Source of the DNA: Stenotrophobium sp040387055
GTDB taxonomy: Bacteria; Pseudomonadota; Gammaproteobacteria; Nevskiales; Nevskiaceae
Direction of reading: 5' to 3'
Length of the DNA stretch: 11,836 bases
Assembly: GCA_040387055.1 (NCBI GenBank)
Contig: JAZKEM010000254.1
Coordinates: forward strand, 1-11,836
In this document: one piece after another, positions 5,005-11,185 of the stretch
Position numbering within the stretch: the stretch's first letter is position 1
How the letters are laid out: each line of letters starts with the position of its first letter
Made by a program: the position numbers and the translations under genes
The notes under the pieces: model-generated
What the model saw: the letters and a program-made list of their open reading frames with translations, nothing else
Database searches by the model: none
What the model was told of the DNA's origin: nothing

Positions 5005-7586
5005 GTATGCCAACACGCGTTTTCACTTATCGTCATCGTGCTTGCCTTGCGGCATTGCCACTGTTGCTGAGTTCATCGTTCGCGATGGCGGATCAGTATC
5101 GCAGTGAAGTGCGAGAGCTCAGCGCGCCTCCACCAAAAGCAGTGCAGCAGAGCGCGCAGCAGCAATTGCAGTCTGTGACTGATCCTTATGCCAAGTCGAT
5201 GCTGCTACGCGATTTGGCTTCTGCGGCCGCTGCGAAAAAAGATTACGCAGGTGCCGCAAAATACATTGAACAAGCGCTGAAGTTGGGCGGGCTTTCTGGC
5301 CCTGCTGTTGAGCAAATGAAAAAAGACTTGTCGCAGATTTATTTGGCGACAGGTAATTACAAAGATTTGGTGCCGCAACTCGAAGCACAGGTCAAAGCAG
5401 GCAACGCCGCAACTGAAACCTTGATTGCACTCGGCGCAGCTTACGTCGACAAAAAACGTTTCAAAGAAGCCGTGCCGCTGTTGCAGAAGGGCATCGCTGG
5501 AAGCAAGACCCCAGATCTTTCATGGAAGCGTGCCTTGCTCGCCGCTCTGATGGGCTCAGGCCAAGATAAAGATGCGCTGCCAATGGCAGACCAAATCGTG
5601 CGTGAAGATCCAACGCATGGTGATGACTGGATGCGCCTCGCTGCACTCACGCTTAAATACGGTAGCCGCGATCGCGCACGTGCGGTGTTGGAGCTGGCCA
5701 GCCGCATGGGTTTTATCAAGACAGAAGAAGATCGTCTGCGTCTCGTCACGCTCACTGCACAGCTCGGTGCGCCGTTCGAAGGCGCATCCACCATGCAGCA
5801 GTGGATGGAGAAAGGTCAGATACAAAAAACCGCTGCGACTTGGAAAACACTGGCCGCAATGTGGATCAACGCACGCGAATCCAGCTTGGCGATTCCAGCT
5901 TTAGAGCAGGCGATCATGAAAGCGCCGAGTGCTGAGCTGTATCAGCAGCTTGGGCAGATGCGCATGTATCGCGAACAGTATTCGGATGCTGCACAAGCGT
6001 TTCAGCAAGCGGTTGCGATGGGCGCCAAGAGTGGTCCGGTATTGATGACGCTCGGTATGGCGCGGTATCAGCAAGCGGATATCGATTCTGCATTGCAGGC
6101 ATTTAGCGCTGCGCAAGATTTTCCGCAGACGCGCAAGCTGGCCGAACAGTGGGTCAAATATTTGCAGTCCGGCAAGGCGCGCGATCAGGCACTGGCCGCT
6201 GCTAAAGATCGTAAACAGCGTGATGGTGAAGTCACACTGAGCGAGCGTTTGCTCGGCGGAACTGTGAGTGTCACTGCAGGTGAAAGCAGTGGCGGGGCAT
6301 TTCAAGGCAATGCCGTGGCGAGCGGCGATCTCACGCCGATTGGTGCTGACAAGAGCGGCAACGCAGATGGCACCATCCCAGCGTGGACCGGCGGCATTAC
6401 GAAAGCACAATGGCCCGCTGCTATCGCAGGTGGACGTATTGCTGATCCATTCCCCGGCGACAAACCGCTGTACACCATCACATCCGCAAACGCGCAAAAG
6501 TATCGTGAACGCTTGAGCAAAGGACATCTCGCACTGTTCTCGCGTTATCCAGACTACACACTGCCGGTATATACAACCCGTCGCAGCGTCAGTTATCCGC
6601 AAGCGATTTACGATGCAACGAAGGCGAACCAGGGCAAAGCAAAACTCGCGGGATCAGACGCATTGGAAAACGCACGTTTAGGTTTCCCGTTCCCGCAGCC
6701 ACAGAACGGCGTCGAGATCATGTGGAATCACCGCGTACGCTTCCGCGGCAATAGCGTGATCACGCAATCGACGCAAGCGGTCATACGGCCAGATGGCAGT
6801 CTGGGCGAAAACCTCAAGCAGACTGAACGTGTGCTCAATCGTTATGCCAACACGAAAGATCCAGCTAATCTCAGCAGTGAAAATATTCTGCTGTATTACT
6901 TGACGTGGTTTTCAAAATCGAAAACGGGTGTGGATTTCTTGGCCCTCGTACATGAGAGCGCCAACTCACTCAAACAGTCACGCAATATCTGGGTCGCCCC
7001 GCCACGCATTCCCAAGATGTTCCGCATTCCGCCAGTAGGTTACGACCAGCCATTCCCCGGCTCAGAAGCCATCATGTTTATCGACATGGTGGATATGTAT
7101 AACGGCGCGTTTGACCGCTACGTGTGGAAACTCACCGGCAAACAAGAAATGTATCTGCCGTACAACAGCTATCGCATCAGCGATGGCCGTTATAAATACA
7201 GCCAACTGCTAACACCAAAACACTTCTACCAACCCGCAACGCGCTACGAGTTGCATCGCGTCTGGGTCATCGAAGCAGTCGAACGCGACGGCAAAAAGCA
7301 CACCTTCGGCAAACGTATGTTCTATGTCGATGAAGATAGCTGGAACATTGTGTTGGTTGAAAACTATGATCGCAGCGGCAACCTTTGGCGCTTCCAAGAA
7401 GGTCATCTGTTACCTGCCTACAACGTGCAGGCCGCCAACAGCGCACCCGCGATCACTTACGACCTCAAAGATGGCCGCTACTTTGTGAATCGCTTGTTAT
7501 CAGAAGATGTGCCAGCGCAGTACGACGTGCCGATGAAGACGGGTGAGTTCACTTCGGATTCGGTTAAGGCGAGGTATGTGCACTGA
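5001..7586 (+). CDS. Exported fusion protein: TPR repeats plus DUF1329 (LolA-like) domain
   Basis: This 861-residue protein combines two parts that are usually separate. A signal peptide (cleavage likely after AMA, residue 30, no lipobox) leads to tetratricopeptide-like helical repeats at about 78-395 (for example YSDAAQAFQQAVAMG and ADIDSALQAFSAA). This is the kind of TPR protein that normally closes TonB2/TtpC operons at around 400 residues. After a charged then Gly/Ser-rich linker (about 400-440), a full DUF1329 domain runs from 443 to 861. Its hallmarks are DLTPIGADKSGNADGTIPAW (443-462), DPFPGDKPLYTIT, the GVEIMWNHRVRFRG motif, GRYKYSQLLTPKHFYQPATRYELHRVWVIE in shorter recognisable pieces, and YVDEDSWNIVLVENYD. 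DUF1329 belongs to the LolA/LolB-like fold and typically neighbours RND transporters and DUF1302 proteins. The frame is unbroken across the junction. The start overlaps the TonB stop by 4 bases. A role as periplasmic lipid-handling partner of this TonB machine is inferred. Confidence 0.88.
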   Translation: MSMPTRVFTYRHRACLAALPLLLSSSFAMADQYRSEVRELSAPPPKAVQQSAQQQLQSVTDPYAKSMLLRDLASAAAAKKDYAGAAKYIEQALKLGGLSGPAVEQMKKDLSQIYLATGNYKDLVPQLEAQVKAGNAATETLIALGAAYVDKKRFKEAVPLLQKGIAGSKTPDLSWKRALLAALMGSGQDKDALPMADQIVREDPTHGDDWMRLAALTLKYGSRDRARAVLELASRMGFIKTEEDRLRLVTLTAQLGAPFEGASTMQQWMEKGQIQKTAATWKTLAAMWINARESSLAIPALEQAIMKAPSAELYQQLGQMRMYREQYSDAAQAFQQAVAMGAKSGPVLMTLGMARYQQADIDSALQAFSAAQDFPQTRKLAEQWVKYLQSGKARDQALAAAKDRKQRDGEVTLSERLLGGTVSVTAGESSGGAFQGNAVASGDLTPIGADKSGNADGTIPAWTGGITKAQWPAAIAGGRIADPFPGDKPLYTITSANAQKYRERLSKGHLALFSRYPDYTLPVYTTRRSVSYPQAIYDATKANQGKAKLAGSDALENARLGFPFPQPQNGVEIMWNHRVRFRGNSVITQSTQAVIRPDGSLGENLKQTERVLNRYANTKDPANLSSENILLYYLTWFSKSKTGVDFLALVHESANSLKQSRNIWVAPPRIPKMFRIPPVGYDQPFPGSEAIMFIDMVDMYNGAFDRYVWKLTGKQEMYLPYNSYRISDGRYKYSQLLTPKHFYQPATRYELHRVWVIEAVERDGKKHTFGKRMFYVDEDSWNIVLVENYDRSGNLWRFQEGHLLPAYNVQAANSAPAITYDLKDGRYFVNRLLSEDVPAQYDVPMKTGEFTSDSVKARYVH

Positions 7587-7607
7587 CGCTCTGGAGGTAG
7601 CCAACAT

Positions 7608-8135
7608 ATGAATCTCGCATTGTCAGTTCGCCGTGCTGAAGCAGAAGATGGCGCGCTACTTCGCAATATGCGAATCGCATCCCTTACAGATGCTCCGTAC
7701 GCTTTTGGAGCAACGCTTGAAGATGTGCTCTCGCAAACTGAGAGCGCGTTCATTGATGATGCGAAGCGGCATAGCACGTCAAACAGCTCAACTTCATTCT
7801 TCTTATTCTCAGGCGGAGCGCCTGCAGGGATGATTGGCGCCTTCTTCGAGAGAGCTGAAACCACAAGAGCATTTATTTGCGCACTATGGGTGGAGCCGAC
7901 TGTACGCGGCACATCCGCGGCGTCTCTTTTGGTTTCCGCTGCGATCGAATGGCTGACAAGCCAAGGAGCAAAGGATGTCTTCGCCTGGGTAGCCAACGAC
8001 AATGTGAGAGCGGTCGCTTTTTATAGAAAGGCAGGTTTCGTAACTATGGGCGAAGTTCAACCGCTTCCGTCTGATCCATCCCAGTTGGAGACGCTTCTGT
8101 GTTTCAGCGTACGAAGAAATAACGGGTCGGAGTAA
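7608..8135 (+). CDS. GNAT-family N-acetyltransferase
   Basis: This 175-residue protein has the usual GNAT length and order. It has an N-terminal strand (LSVRRAEAEDGALLRNMRIASL), a central strand MIGAFFER, then motif A with ICALWVEPTVRGTSAASLLV (about 90-110), and motif B with WVANDNVRAVAFYRKAGFV (about 135-153). The last is the classic GNAT 'N..A..fYek.GF' element. Motif A is slightly degenerate: RGTSAA replaces RGxGIG/A, but the Arg-Gly that grips the acetyl-CoA pyrophosphate is present. The acceptor is unknown. GGAGG at 7593-7597 stands 10 bases before ATG 7608. It begins 21 bases after the TPR-DUF1329 stop with no terminator between, so read-through from the TonB operon is possible although the function looks unrelated. 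Confidence 0.88.
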   Translation: MNLALSVRRAEAEDGALLRNMRIASLTDAPYAFGATLEDVLSQTESAFIDDAKRHSTSNSSTSFFLFSGGAPAGMIGAFFERAETTRAFICALWVEPTVRGTSAASLLVSAAIEWLTSQGAKDVFAWVANDNVRAVAFYRKAGFVTMGEVQPLPSDPSQLETLLCFSVRRNNGSE

Positions 8136-8184
8136 ATAAACTCCAGATGACGAATTACTCCGGCCCCTTAAATCAGCGTTAGGT
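8117..8184 (+). other. attC-like (integron recombination site-like) structure
   Basis: A 12-bp stem, GGGTCGGAGTAA (8124-8135) with TTACTCCGGCCC (8155-8166), forms with one G-T wobble around a 19-base loop. It is flanked by TAAC (8120-8123) on the left and by GTTAGGT (8178-8184) on the right. The right box fits the attC R' core GTTRRRY exactly. The left box, AAATAAC, fits only the AAC half of RYYYAAC. The 68-base size is within the attC range, and the ASCH gene starts 9 bases after the right core, as a cassette gene would. Against it, the right spacer is 11 bases and the left spacer is absent, there is no second site or integrase in the window, and the stem overlaps the GNAT stop codon. It may be a decayed attC, or simply a hairpin terminator. 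Confidence 0.35.
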
Positions 8185-8193
8185 CGCACGAAC

Positions 8194-8667
8194 ATGATCA
8201 CACCAGTACCTGAGCACCTGAGAGATTTCTGGGATGCTTTTGCCAAGGAAATCGGTGGCGTGGAGGCTGCGCGCTTCTACGAGCCGTGCATCTTCGGCGA
8301 CAGTGAGGATCTAGCAAATGAACTTGCCGAACTCGTGCTTTGTGGCACCAAGCGCGCGACAGCGGGATCAGTCTGGTCCAGCGAAGCGGAGGGAAAGCGA
8401 CTTCCTGAACCGGGCGATCTCAGCATCGTCACAAGATGGTCGGGGGAGCCGCTGTGCATCATTGAGACTCAAGCTGTCGAAGTTATGCCTTTTAACGAGG
8501 TTAGCGCGGAGTTTGCAGCCACAGAAGGCGAGGGCGATGGGTCGCTGTCGTTTTGGCGAGATGCGCATAGACAGTACTTCAGCCGCGAGTGCGCCCGAGC
8601 TGGCCGCCAGTTCTCCGAGAGCATGCTCGTCGCCTGTGAGCGGTTCAAGGTCGTCTACCGCAATTAA
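8194..8667 (+). CDS. ASCH-domain protein (DUF984 type)
   Basis: This 157-residue protein matches the larger ASCH/DUF984 group. The N-terminal part has FGDSEDLANELAELVLCGTK, followed directly by RATAGSVW. GTKRATAGS is the signature GxKxxTxx motif at the start of the ASCH beta-barrel, about residues 52-60. Further hallmarks are LPEPGDLSIVTRWSGEPLCIIE and EGEGDGSLSFWRDAHRQYF near the C-terminus. ASCH domains have a PUA-like fold and bind RNA or nucleosides. Some members are ribonucleases, and E. coli YqfB is an N4-acetylcytidine amidohydrolase, but the activity of this member cannot be told from sequence. The start ATG 8194 has no strong Shine-Dalgarno (GCACGAAC just upstream). The gene sits directly after an attC-like element and is a gene type common in integron cassettes. 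Confidence 0.87.
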   Translation: MITPVPEHLRDFWDAFAKEIGGVEAARFYEPCIFGDSEDLANELAELVLCGTKRATAGSVWSSEAEGKRLPEPGDLSIVTRWSGEPLCIIETQAVEVMPFNEVSAEFAATEGEGDGSLSFWRDAHRQYFSRECARAGRQFSESMLVACERFKVVYRN

Positions 8668-8739
8668 ATGGACCTGGCTCGCATTGTTTTCAGACTTCCC
8701 GAGTTTCACCCTAATACAAAACGAAGAGAGAACTGAATC

Positions 8740-9147
8740 ATGAGCAACCTCCACGCTGGCTCATGCTTATGCGGCGCTGTTCGCTTTGAAGTTGATGGCG
8801 AGTTTGAGCGTTTCTATCTTTGCCACTGTGAGCATTGCCGCAAAGATACGGGATCAGCTCATGCTGCCAATTTGTTCTCGTCGCAAGTCACACTGAAATG
8901 GATCGCGGGTCAGGACAAGGTGGTGTTCTTCAATCTTCCGTCAACCCGACATAGCAAAAGTTTCTGCTCTATTTGCGGATCAGCGCTGCCTAGTGCGCAG
9001 GCAGATGGAAAACTTGTTGTTGTTCCTGCTGGCAGCTTAGATAGCGTGGTCACCAACAAGCCTGACGCTCACTTATTTATGTCGAGCAAAGCCGGTTGGG
9101 ATAATTGTTTGGAAGGAATTCCGAAGATGGAAAAGTACCCTTCTTGA
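8740..9147 (+). CDS. GFA/CENP-V family zinc-binding protein
   Basis: This 135-residue protein shows the complete GFA (glutathione-dependent formaldehyde-activating enzyme-like, Mss4 fold) zinc pattern. It has CLCGAVRF with Cys9 and Cys11, CHCEHCRKDTGS with Cys28, Cys30 and Cys33, and FCSICGSALP with Cys76 and Cys79. VVVPAGSLDS and HLFMSSKAGWDN in the second half are also characteristic. The family name comes from Paracoccus Gfa, proposed to join formaldehyde and glutathione. Most members, likely including this one, have no proven reaction, so a thiol- or zinc-dependent small-molecule role is all that can be said. The 72-base spacer after the ASCH gene ends in a purine-rich GAAGAGAGAAC before ATG 8740. 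A weak TAATAC-like -10 near 8711 suggests it could have its own promoter. It is the last + strand gene and faces the convergent LtrA gene. Confidence 0.9.
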   Translation: MSNLHAGSCLCGAVRFEVDGEFERFYLCHCEHCRKDTGSAHAANLFSSQVTLKWIAGQDKVVFFNLPSTRHSKSFCSICGSALPSAQADGKLVVVPAGSLDSVVTNKPDAHLFMSSKAGWDNCLEGIPKMEKYPS

Positions 9148-9149
9148 TC

Positions 9150-9218
9150 GTAGGGTGCGCTATGCGCACCAACAATGATTGCAAGTAGTGATGCAGCGGT
9201 GCGCATAGCGCACCCTAC
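9150..9218. repeat. Long perfect inverted repeat (REP/BIME-like), possible bidirectional terminator
   Basis: Two 21-base arms, 9150-9170 and 9198-9218, are perfect reverse complements separated by 27 bases. The outer ends read GTAGGGTGCG and CGCACCCTAC. Each arm is itself nearly palindromic (GGTGCGC, TAT, GCGCACC in the left arm), so each can fold into a small hairpin or both can fold into one long stem. It lies 3 bases after the GFA stop and 60 bases before the LtrA stop, between convergent genes. That suits a bidirectional transcription stop and an intergenic REP pair. Similar TAGGGTGCGC palindromes are, from memory, dispersed in many proteobacterial genomes. There is no transposase nearby. 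Confidence 0.85.
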
Positions 9219-9278
9219 AATTTATTTGTCGTGAACACTGCTTGACCCGACGTTTTTATATGCGTCAGATGATCCCCG

Positions 9279-10445
9279 TCACTTTCTGCGTAGCGCCCGA
9301 CTTTCCCAGATCGCGACGAGCACCATGATGCCGGTCGTGATGAAGCTCAGGTTCATGGGTCTGTAGTGCTGAGTGATTGCTAAGACTGTCGCGATGCCGA
9401 GCAGCAGCAGTCCAGCCAAGTGCGATAGCGGCGGTAGCGCACGATCATTGGAAACCCATTTGAACAGGGCATTACCCAGCAGGTAGATCGCCGGGCCGCC
9501 CATGATGACTGCGATACCAAAAGTGTCGGCATGGTCTGGGTGAAGCAGGACGATCTCGTCAGCGACGGCGCAGACGATGATGCCGAAGATGATCGGCAGG
9601 TGCAGGTAGTTGTAACTGAGTCGTGCGATGCGGCCTGGATCTTCCGAGTGTGTAATGCGGTGTGTTGCGCGTTCAGCGCCGCTATCGAAGTAAACCCACC
9701 ACATTGCAAGACTGCCAACGAAGCAGGCCACAAATACGGATAGTGTGCTTGCGCTCGGTGGCAGCTTGGCGAAGGTCGCGCCGGTCACGAGGATCGATTC
9801 ACCTAGCGCGATGATGACGAACAGCATGCAGCGTTCGGCCATGTGCGCGCCATCAATGTTCCAGTCGCTAGTCTGCGAGCGGCCTAAGCCCGGTACCCAG
9901 AAACGGGCAAATGGTGAGACATATTCGATCGCTAGTGCCGCCAGCCACCAGGCGACGCGCAGCTCCGGCTGTGCAAATCCACCGGCGATCCAGCACAGCC
10001 CAGACGCGCACAACCAGATCAGAATGCGCTGAAAGTTGCGCAGCAGGCGTGGTTGCGTACGAGTCGCCAGTAGCATGAACAAGGTGCGGCCCACTTGCAT
10101 TGCGGCGAAGACGCTGCCGACGATCCAACCTTTGGCACCAAAAGCTTCTGGGATCGACGCCGACATCAACAGTCCGCCGAGCATGAGCGCAAATAGCATC
10201 AGGCGGACAGCGAGTGTTTCTGGATTGAGCCAGTTAGTGATCCACGACGTGAAGATCCACAGCCACCACACCGCCATGAATAGCAGAACTGTGTGCAGCC
10301 CACCTTCCAGCGTTTGGTTTTCGATCAAGCCATGCGACAGTTGGGTGACCGCGAAGACGAAGATCAGATCGAAGAACAACTCGACCATCGTTACTTTGCT
10401 GCTGTCATGTCCGTCGCGCTGGCGCATCCAGTCAATTGCGATCAT
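9279..10445 (-). CDS. Low temperature requirement A (LtrA) family membrane protein
   Basis: This 388-residue protein is the full length expected for the LtrA family. The N-terminal signature is VTMVELFFDLIFVFAVTQLS (about 18-37), followed by hydrophobic segments covering most of the chain (for example WWLWIFTSWITNWLNPET, LMLFALMLGGLLMSASIPEAF and FVIIALGESILVTGATF). About ten membrane helices are likely, placing it in the inner membrane. The family is named from Listeria, where the gene is required for growth at low temperature. The molecular function is unknown, and many Gram-negative copies have no cold phenotype described. The start is supported by AGAGGAAAGG a few bases upstream of ATG on the minus strand. 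Its partner upstream is the 82-residue membrane protein gene, 36 bases away on the same strand, suggesting a two-gene unit. Confidence 0.9.
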   Translation of the reverse strand: MIAIDWMRQRDGHDSSKVTMVELFFDLIFVFAVTQLSHGLIENQTLEGGLHTVLLFMAVWWLWIFTSWITNWLNPETLAVRLMLFALMLGGLLMSASIPEAFGAKGWIVGSVFAAMQVGRTLFMLLATRTQPRLLRNFQRILIWLCASGLCWIAGGFAQPELRVAWWLAALAIEYVSPFARFWVPGLGRSQTSDWNIDGAHMAERCMLFVIIALGESILVTGATFAKLPPSASTLSVFVACFVGSLAMWWVYFDSGAERATHRITHSEDPGRIARLSYNYLHLPIIFGIIVCAVADEIVLLHPDHADTFGIAVIMGGPAIYLLGNALFKWVSNDRALPPLSHLAGLLLLGIATVLAITQHYRPMNLSFITTGIMVLVAIWESRALRRK

Positions 10446-10481
10446 TGCACCTTTCCTCTGTACAGAAACTAGGCATCTTTA

Positions 10482-10730
10482 TTAATGTCGCGACTGACGC
10501 GCCAGCCACAGCGCCAGAGCTGCAGGGACAACGAAGATCACTAATTGGATCGGGAGTTCTTCACTAAGACTGTAGCCATGCGACAGACCAATCGACAGGT
10601 TCCAAGCAACCAATCCCAGCCAGGCCAGACAGAAGATGATCAGTGCCGGTTTACGTTGAGCGCGCCTAACCAAACCCAGTAACAGGCCCGCAGCGGCTAG
10701 GCCAATCAAAATGAGGATCAGTGTGCGCAT
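10482..10730 (-). CDS. Small hydrophobic membrane protein, function unknown
   Basis: This 82-residue protein consists almost entirely of three predicted membrane helices: about 2-20 (LILILIGLAAAGLLLGLV), 28-48 (PALIIFCLAWLGLVAWNLSIG) and 58-77 (LPIQLVIFVVPAALALWLA). Basic patches (RRAQRK at 22-27, ARQSRH at the end) suggest their cytoplasmic side. Between helices 2 and 3 lies a short polar loop, LSHGYSLSEELP. The gene is believed real because AGGGAA stands 7 bases upstream of its ATG and it fills the gap between two same-strand genes with normal spacing. I do not recognise a named family. Its position ahead of the LtrA gene hints at a membrane-associated partnership, but this is only context. 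Confidence 0.72.
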   Translation of the reverse strand: MRTLILILIGLAAAGLLLGLVRRAQRKPALIIFCLAWLGLVAWNLSIGLSHGYSLSEELPIQLVIFVVPAALALWLARQSRH

Positions 10731-10779
10731 TGATATTCCCTGGTAGTGATGTTCTTTCTGTTGCGAACCCTACAGGTTC

Positions 10780-11133
10780 TTATTTTTGAATTCCGTGAGC
10801 AATGTCTGAATCATCCGGCGCTTGCTCACGTTCATTCAGGCCGTAATCACGCATAACGCTTGCTACACGTAGACGATAATTTTCGAAGAATGATTGTCGT
10901 CCTTTCTCTTGTGCGCGACGATGTACTTCCAGATTGCGCCATTGCTTCACGGCTTCTTCGTCACGCCAGAAGGAGAGTGACAGGATCTTTCCTGGCTGTG
11001 TCAGGCTTTCGAAGCGTTCCACGCTGATGAAGCCATCAATCTTTTCAAGATGAGGACGCAGCGCAGCAGCGGTGTCGAGATAAACGGCCTTGCGGCTTTC
11101 AACGGGGATCACTTCAAAGATGACGGCGATCAT
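10780..11133 (-). CDS. Antibiotic biosynthesis monooxygenase (ABM) domain protein
   Basis: This 117-residue protein fits the ABM fold, a dimeric ferredoxin-like alpha/beta barrel. The order is typical: first strand MIAVIFEVIPV, helix YLDTAAALRPHLEKIDGF, second strand FISVERFESL, third strand KILSLSFWRDEEAVKQWRNL, then HRRAQEKGRQSFFENYRLRVASV. The IDGFISVERFES and SLSFWRDEEA elements are the clearest family marks. Members include quinol monooxygenases, haem-degrading enzymes and many uncharacterised stress-related proteins. No haem ligand or specific substrate can be assigned. The last 20 residues (GLNEREQAPDDSDIAHGIQK) are a polar tail outside the domain. AAGGAAG lies just ahead of the start codon. 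It is on the same strand as the downstream small membrane gene, 49 bases apart, so cotranscription is possible. Confidence 0.88.
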   Translation of the reverse strand: MIAVIFEVIPVESRKAVYLDTAAALRPHLEKIDGFISVERFESLTQPGKILSLSFWRDEEAVKQWRNLEVHRRAQEKGRQSFFENYRLRVASVMRDYGLNEREQAPDDSDIAHGIQK

Positions 11134-11159
11134 GAATTCTTCCTTGAGTCTCAGCAGTT

Positions 11160-11184
11160 GTAGGGCGGGATGCTCCCGCCCTAC
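11160..11184. repeat. REP-like hairpin, possible terminator of the aminopeptidase gene
   Basis: An 11-bp perfect stem is formed by GTAGGGCGGGA (11160-11170) and TCCCGCCCTAC (11174-11184) around the loop TGC. It begins one base beyond the minus-strand stop of the aminopeptidase gene and lies 26 bases before the ABM start. No T-run follows on the minus strand, so it may attenuate or protect RNA ends instead of terminating cleanly. Its ends, GTAGGG and CCCTAC, are the same as those of the inverted repeat at 9150-9218, pointing to one dispersed palindrome family. Confidence 0.75.
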
Positions 11185-11185
11185 G

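Noticed and set aside
5901..6602. A 233-codon open frame on the minus strand.
   Set aside because: It lies wholly inside the TPR-DUF1329 gene, has no recognisable domain, and its Cys/His/Arg-rich composition is typical of an antisense shadow of a GC-biased gene.
8668..8739. A second integron attC site between the ASCH and GFA genes, which would make a cassette array.
   Set aside because: No GTTRRRY core with a matching inverted partner or sizeable stem is present in this spacer, so an array is not supported.
9219..9278. GACG and CGTC around a T/A-rich loop downstream of the LtrA gene as a separate terminator.
   Set aside because: The stem is only 4 bp, and the strong inverted repeat at 9150-9218 is a better candidate for ending transcription from both sides.
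10765..10779. Hairpin GAACC, CTACA, GGTTC followed on the + strand by a T-rich stretch, resembling an intrinsic terminator.
   Set aside because: The T-rich side lies on the + strand, where no gene reads towards it, and the stem is only 5 bp. On the minus strand, where the genes are, no T-run follows.
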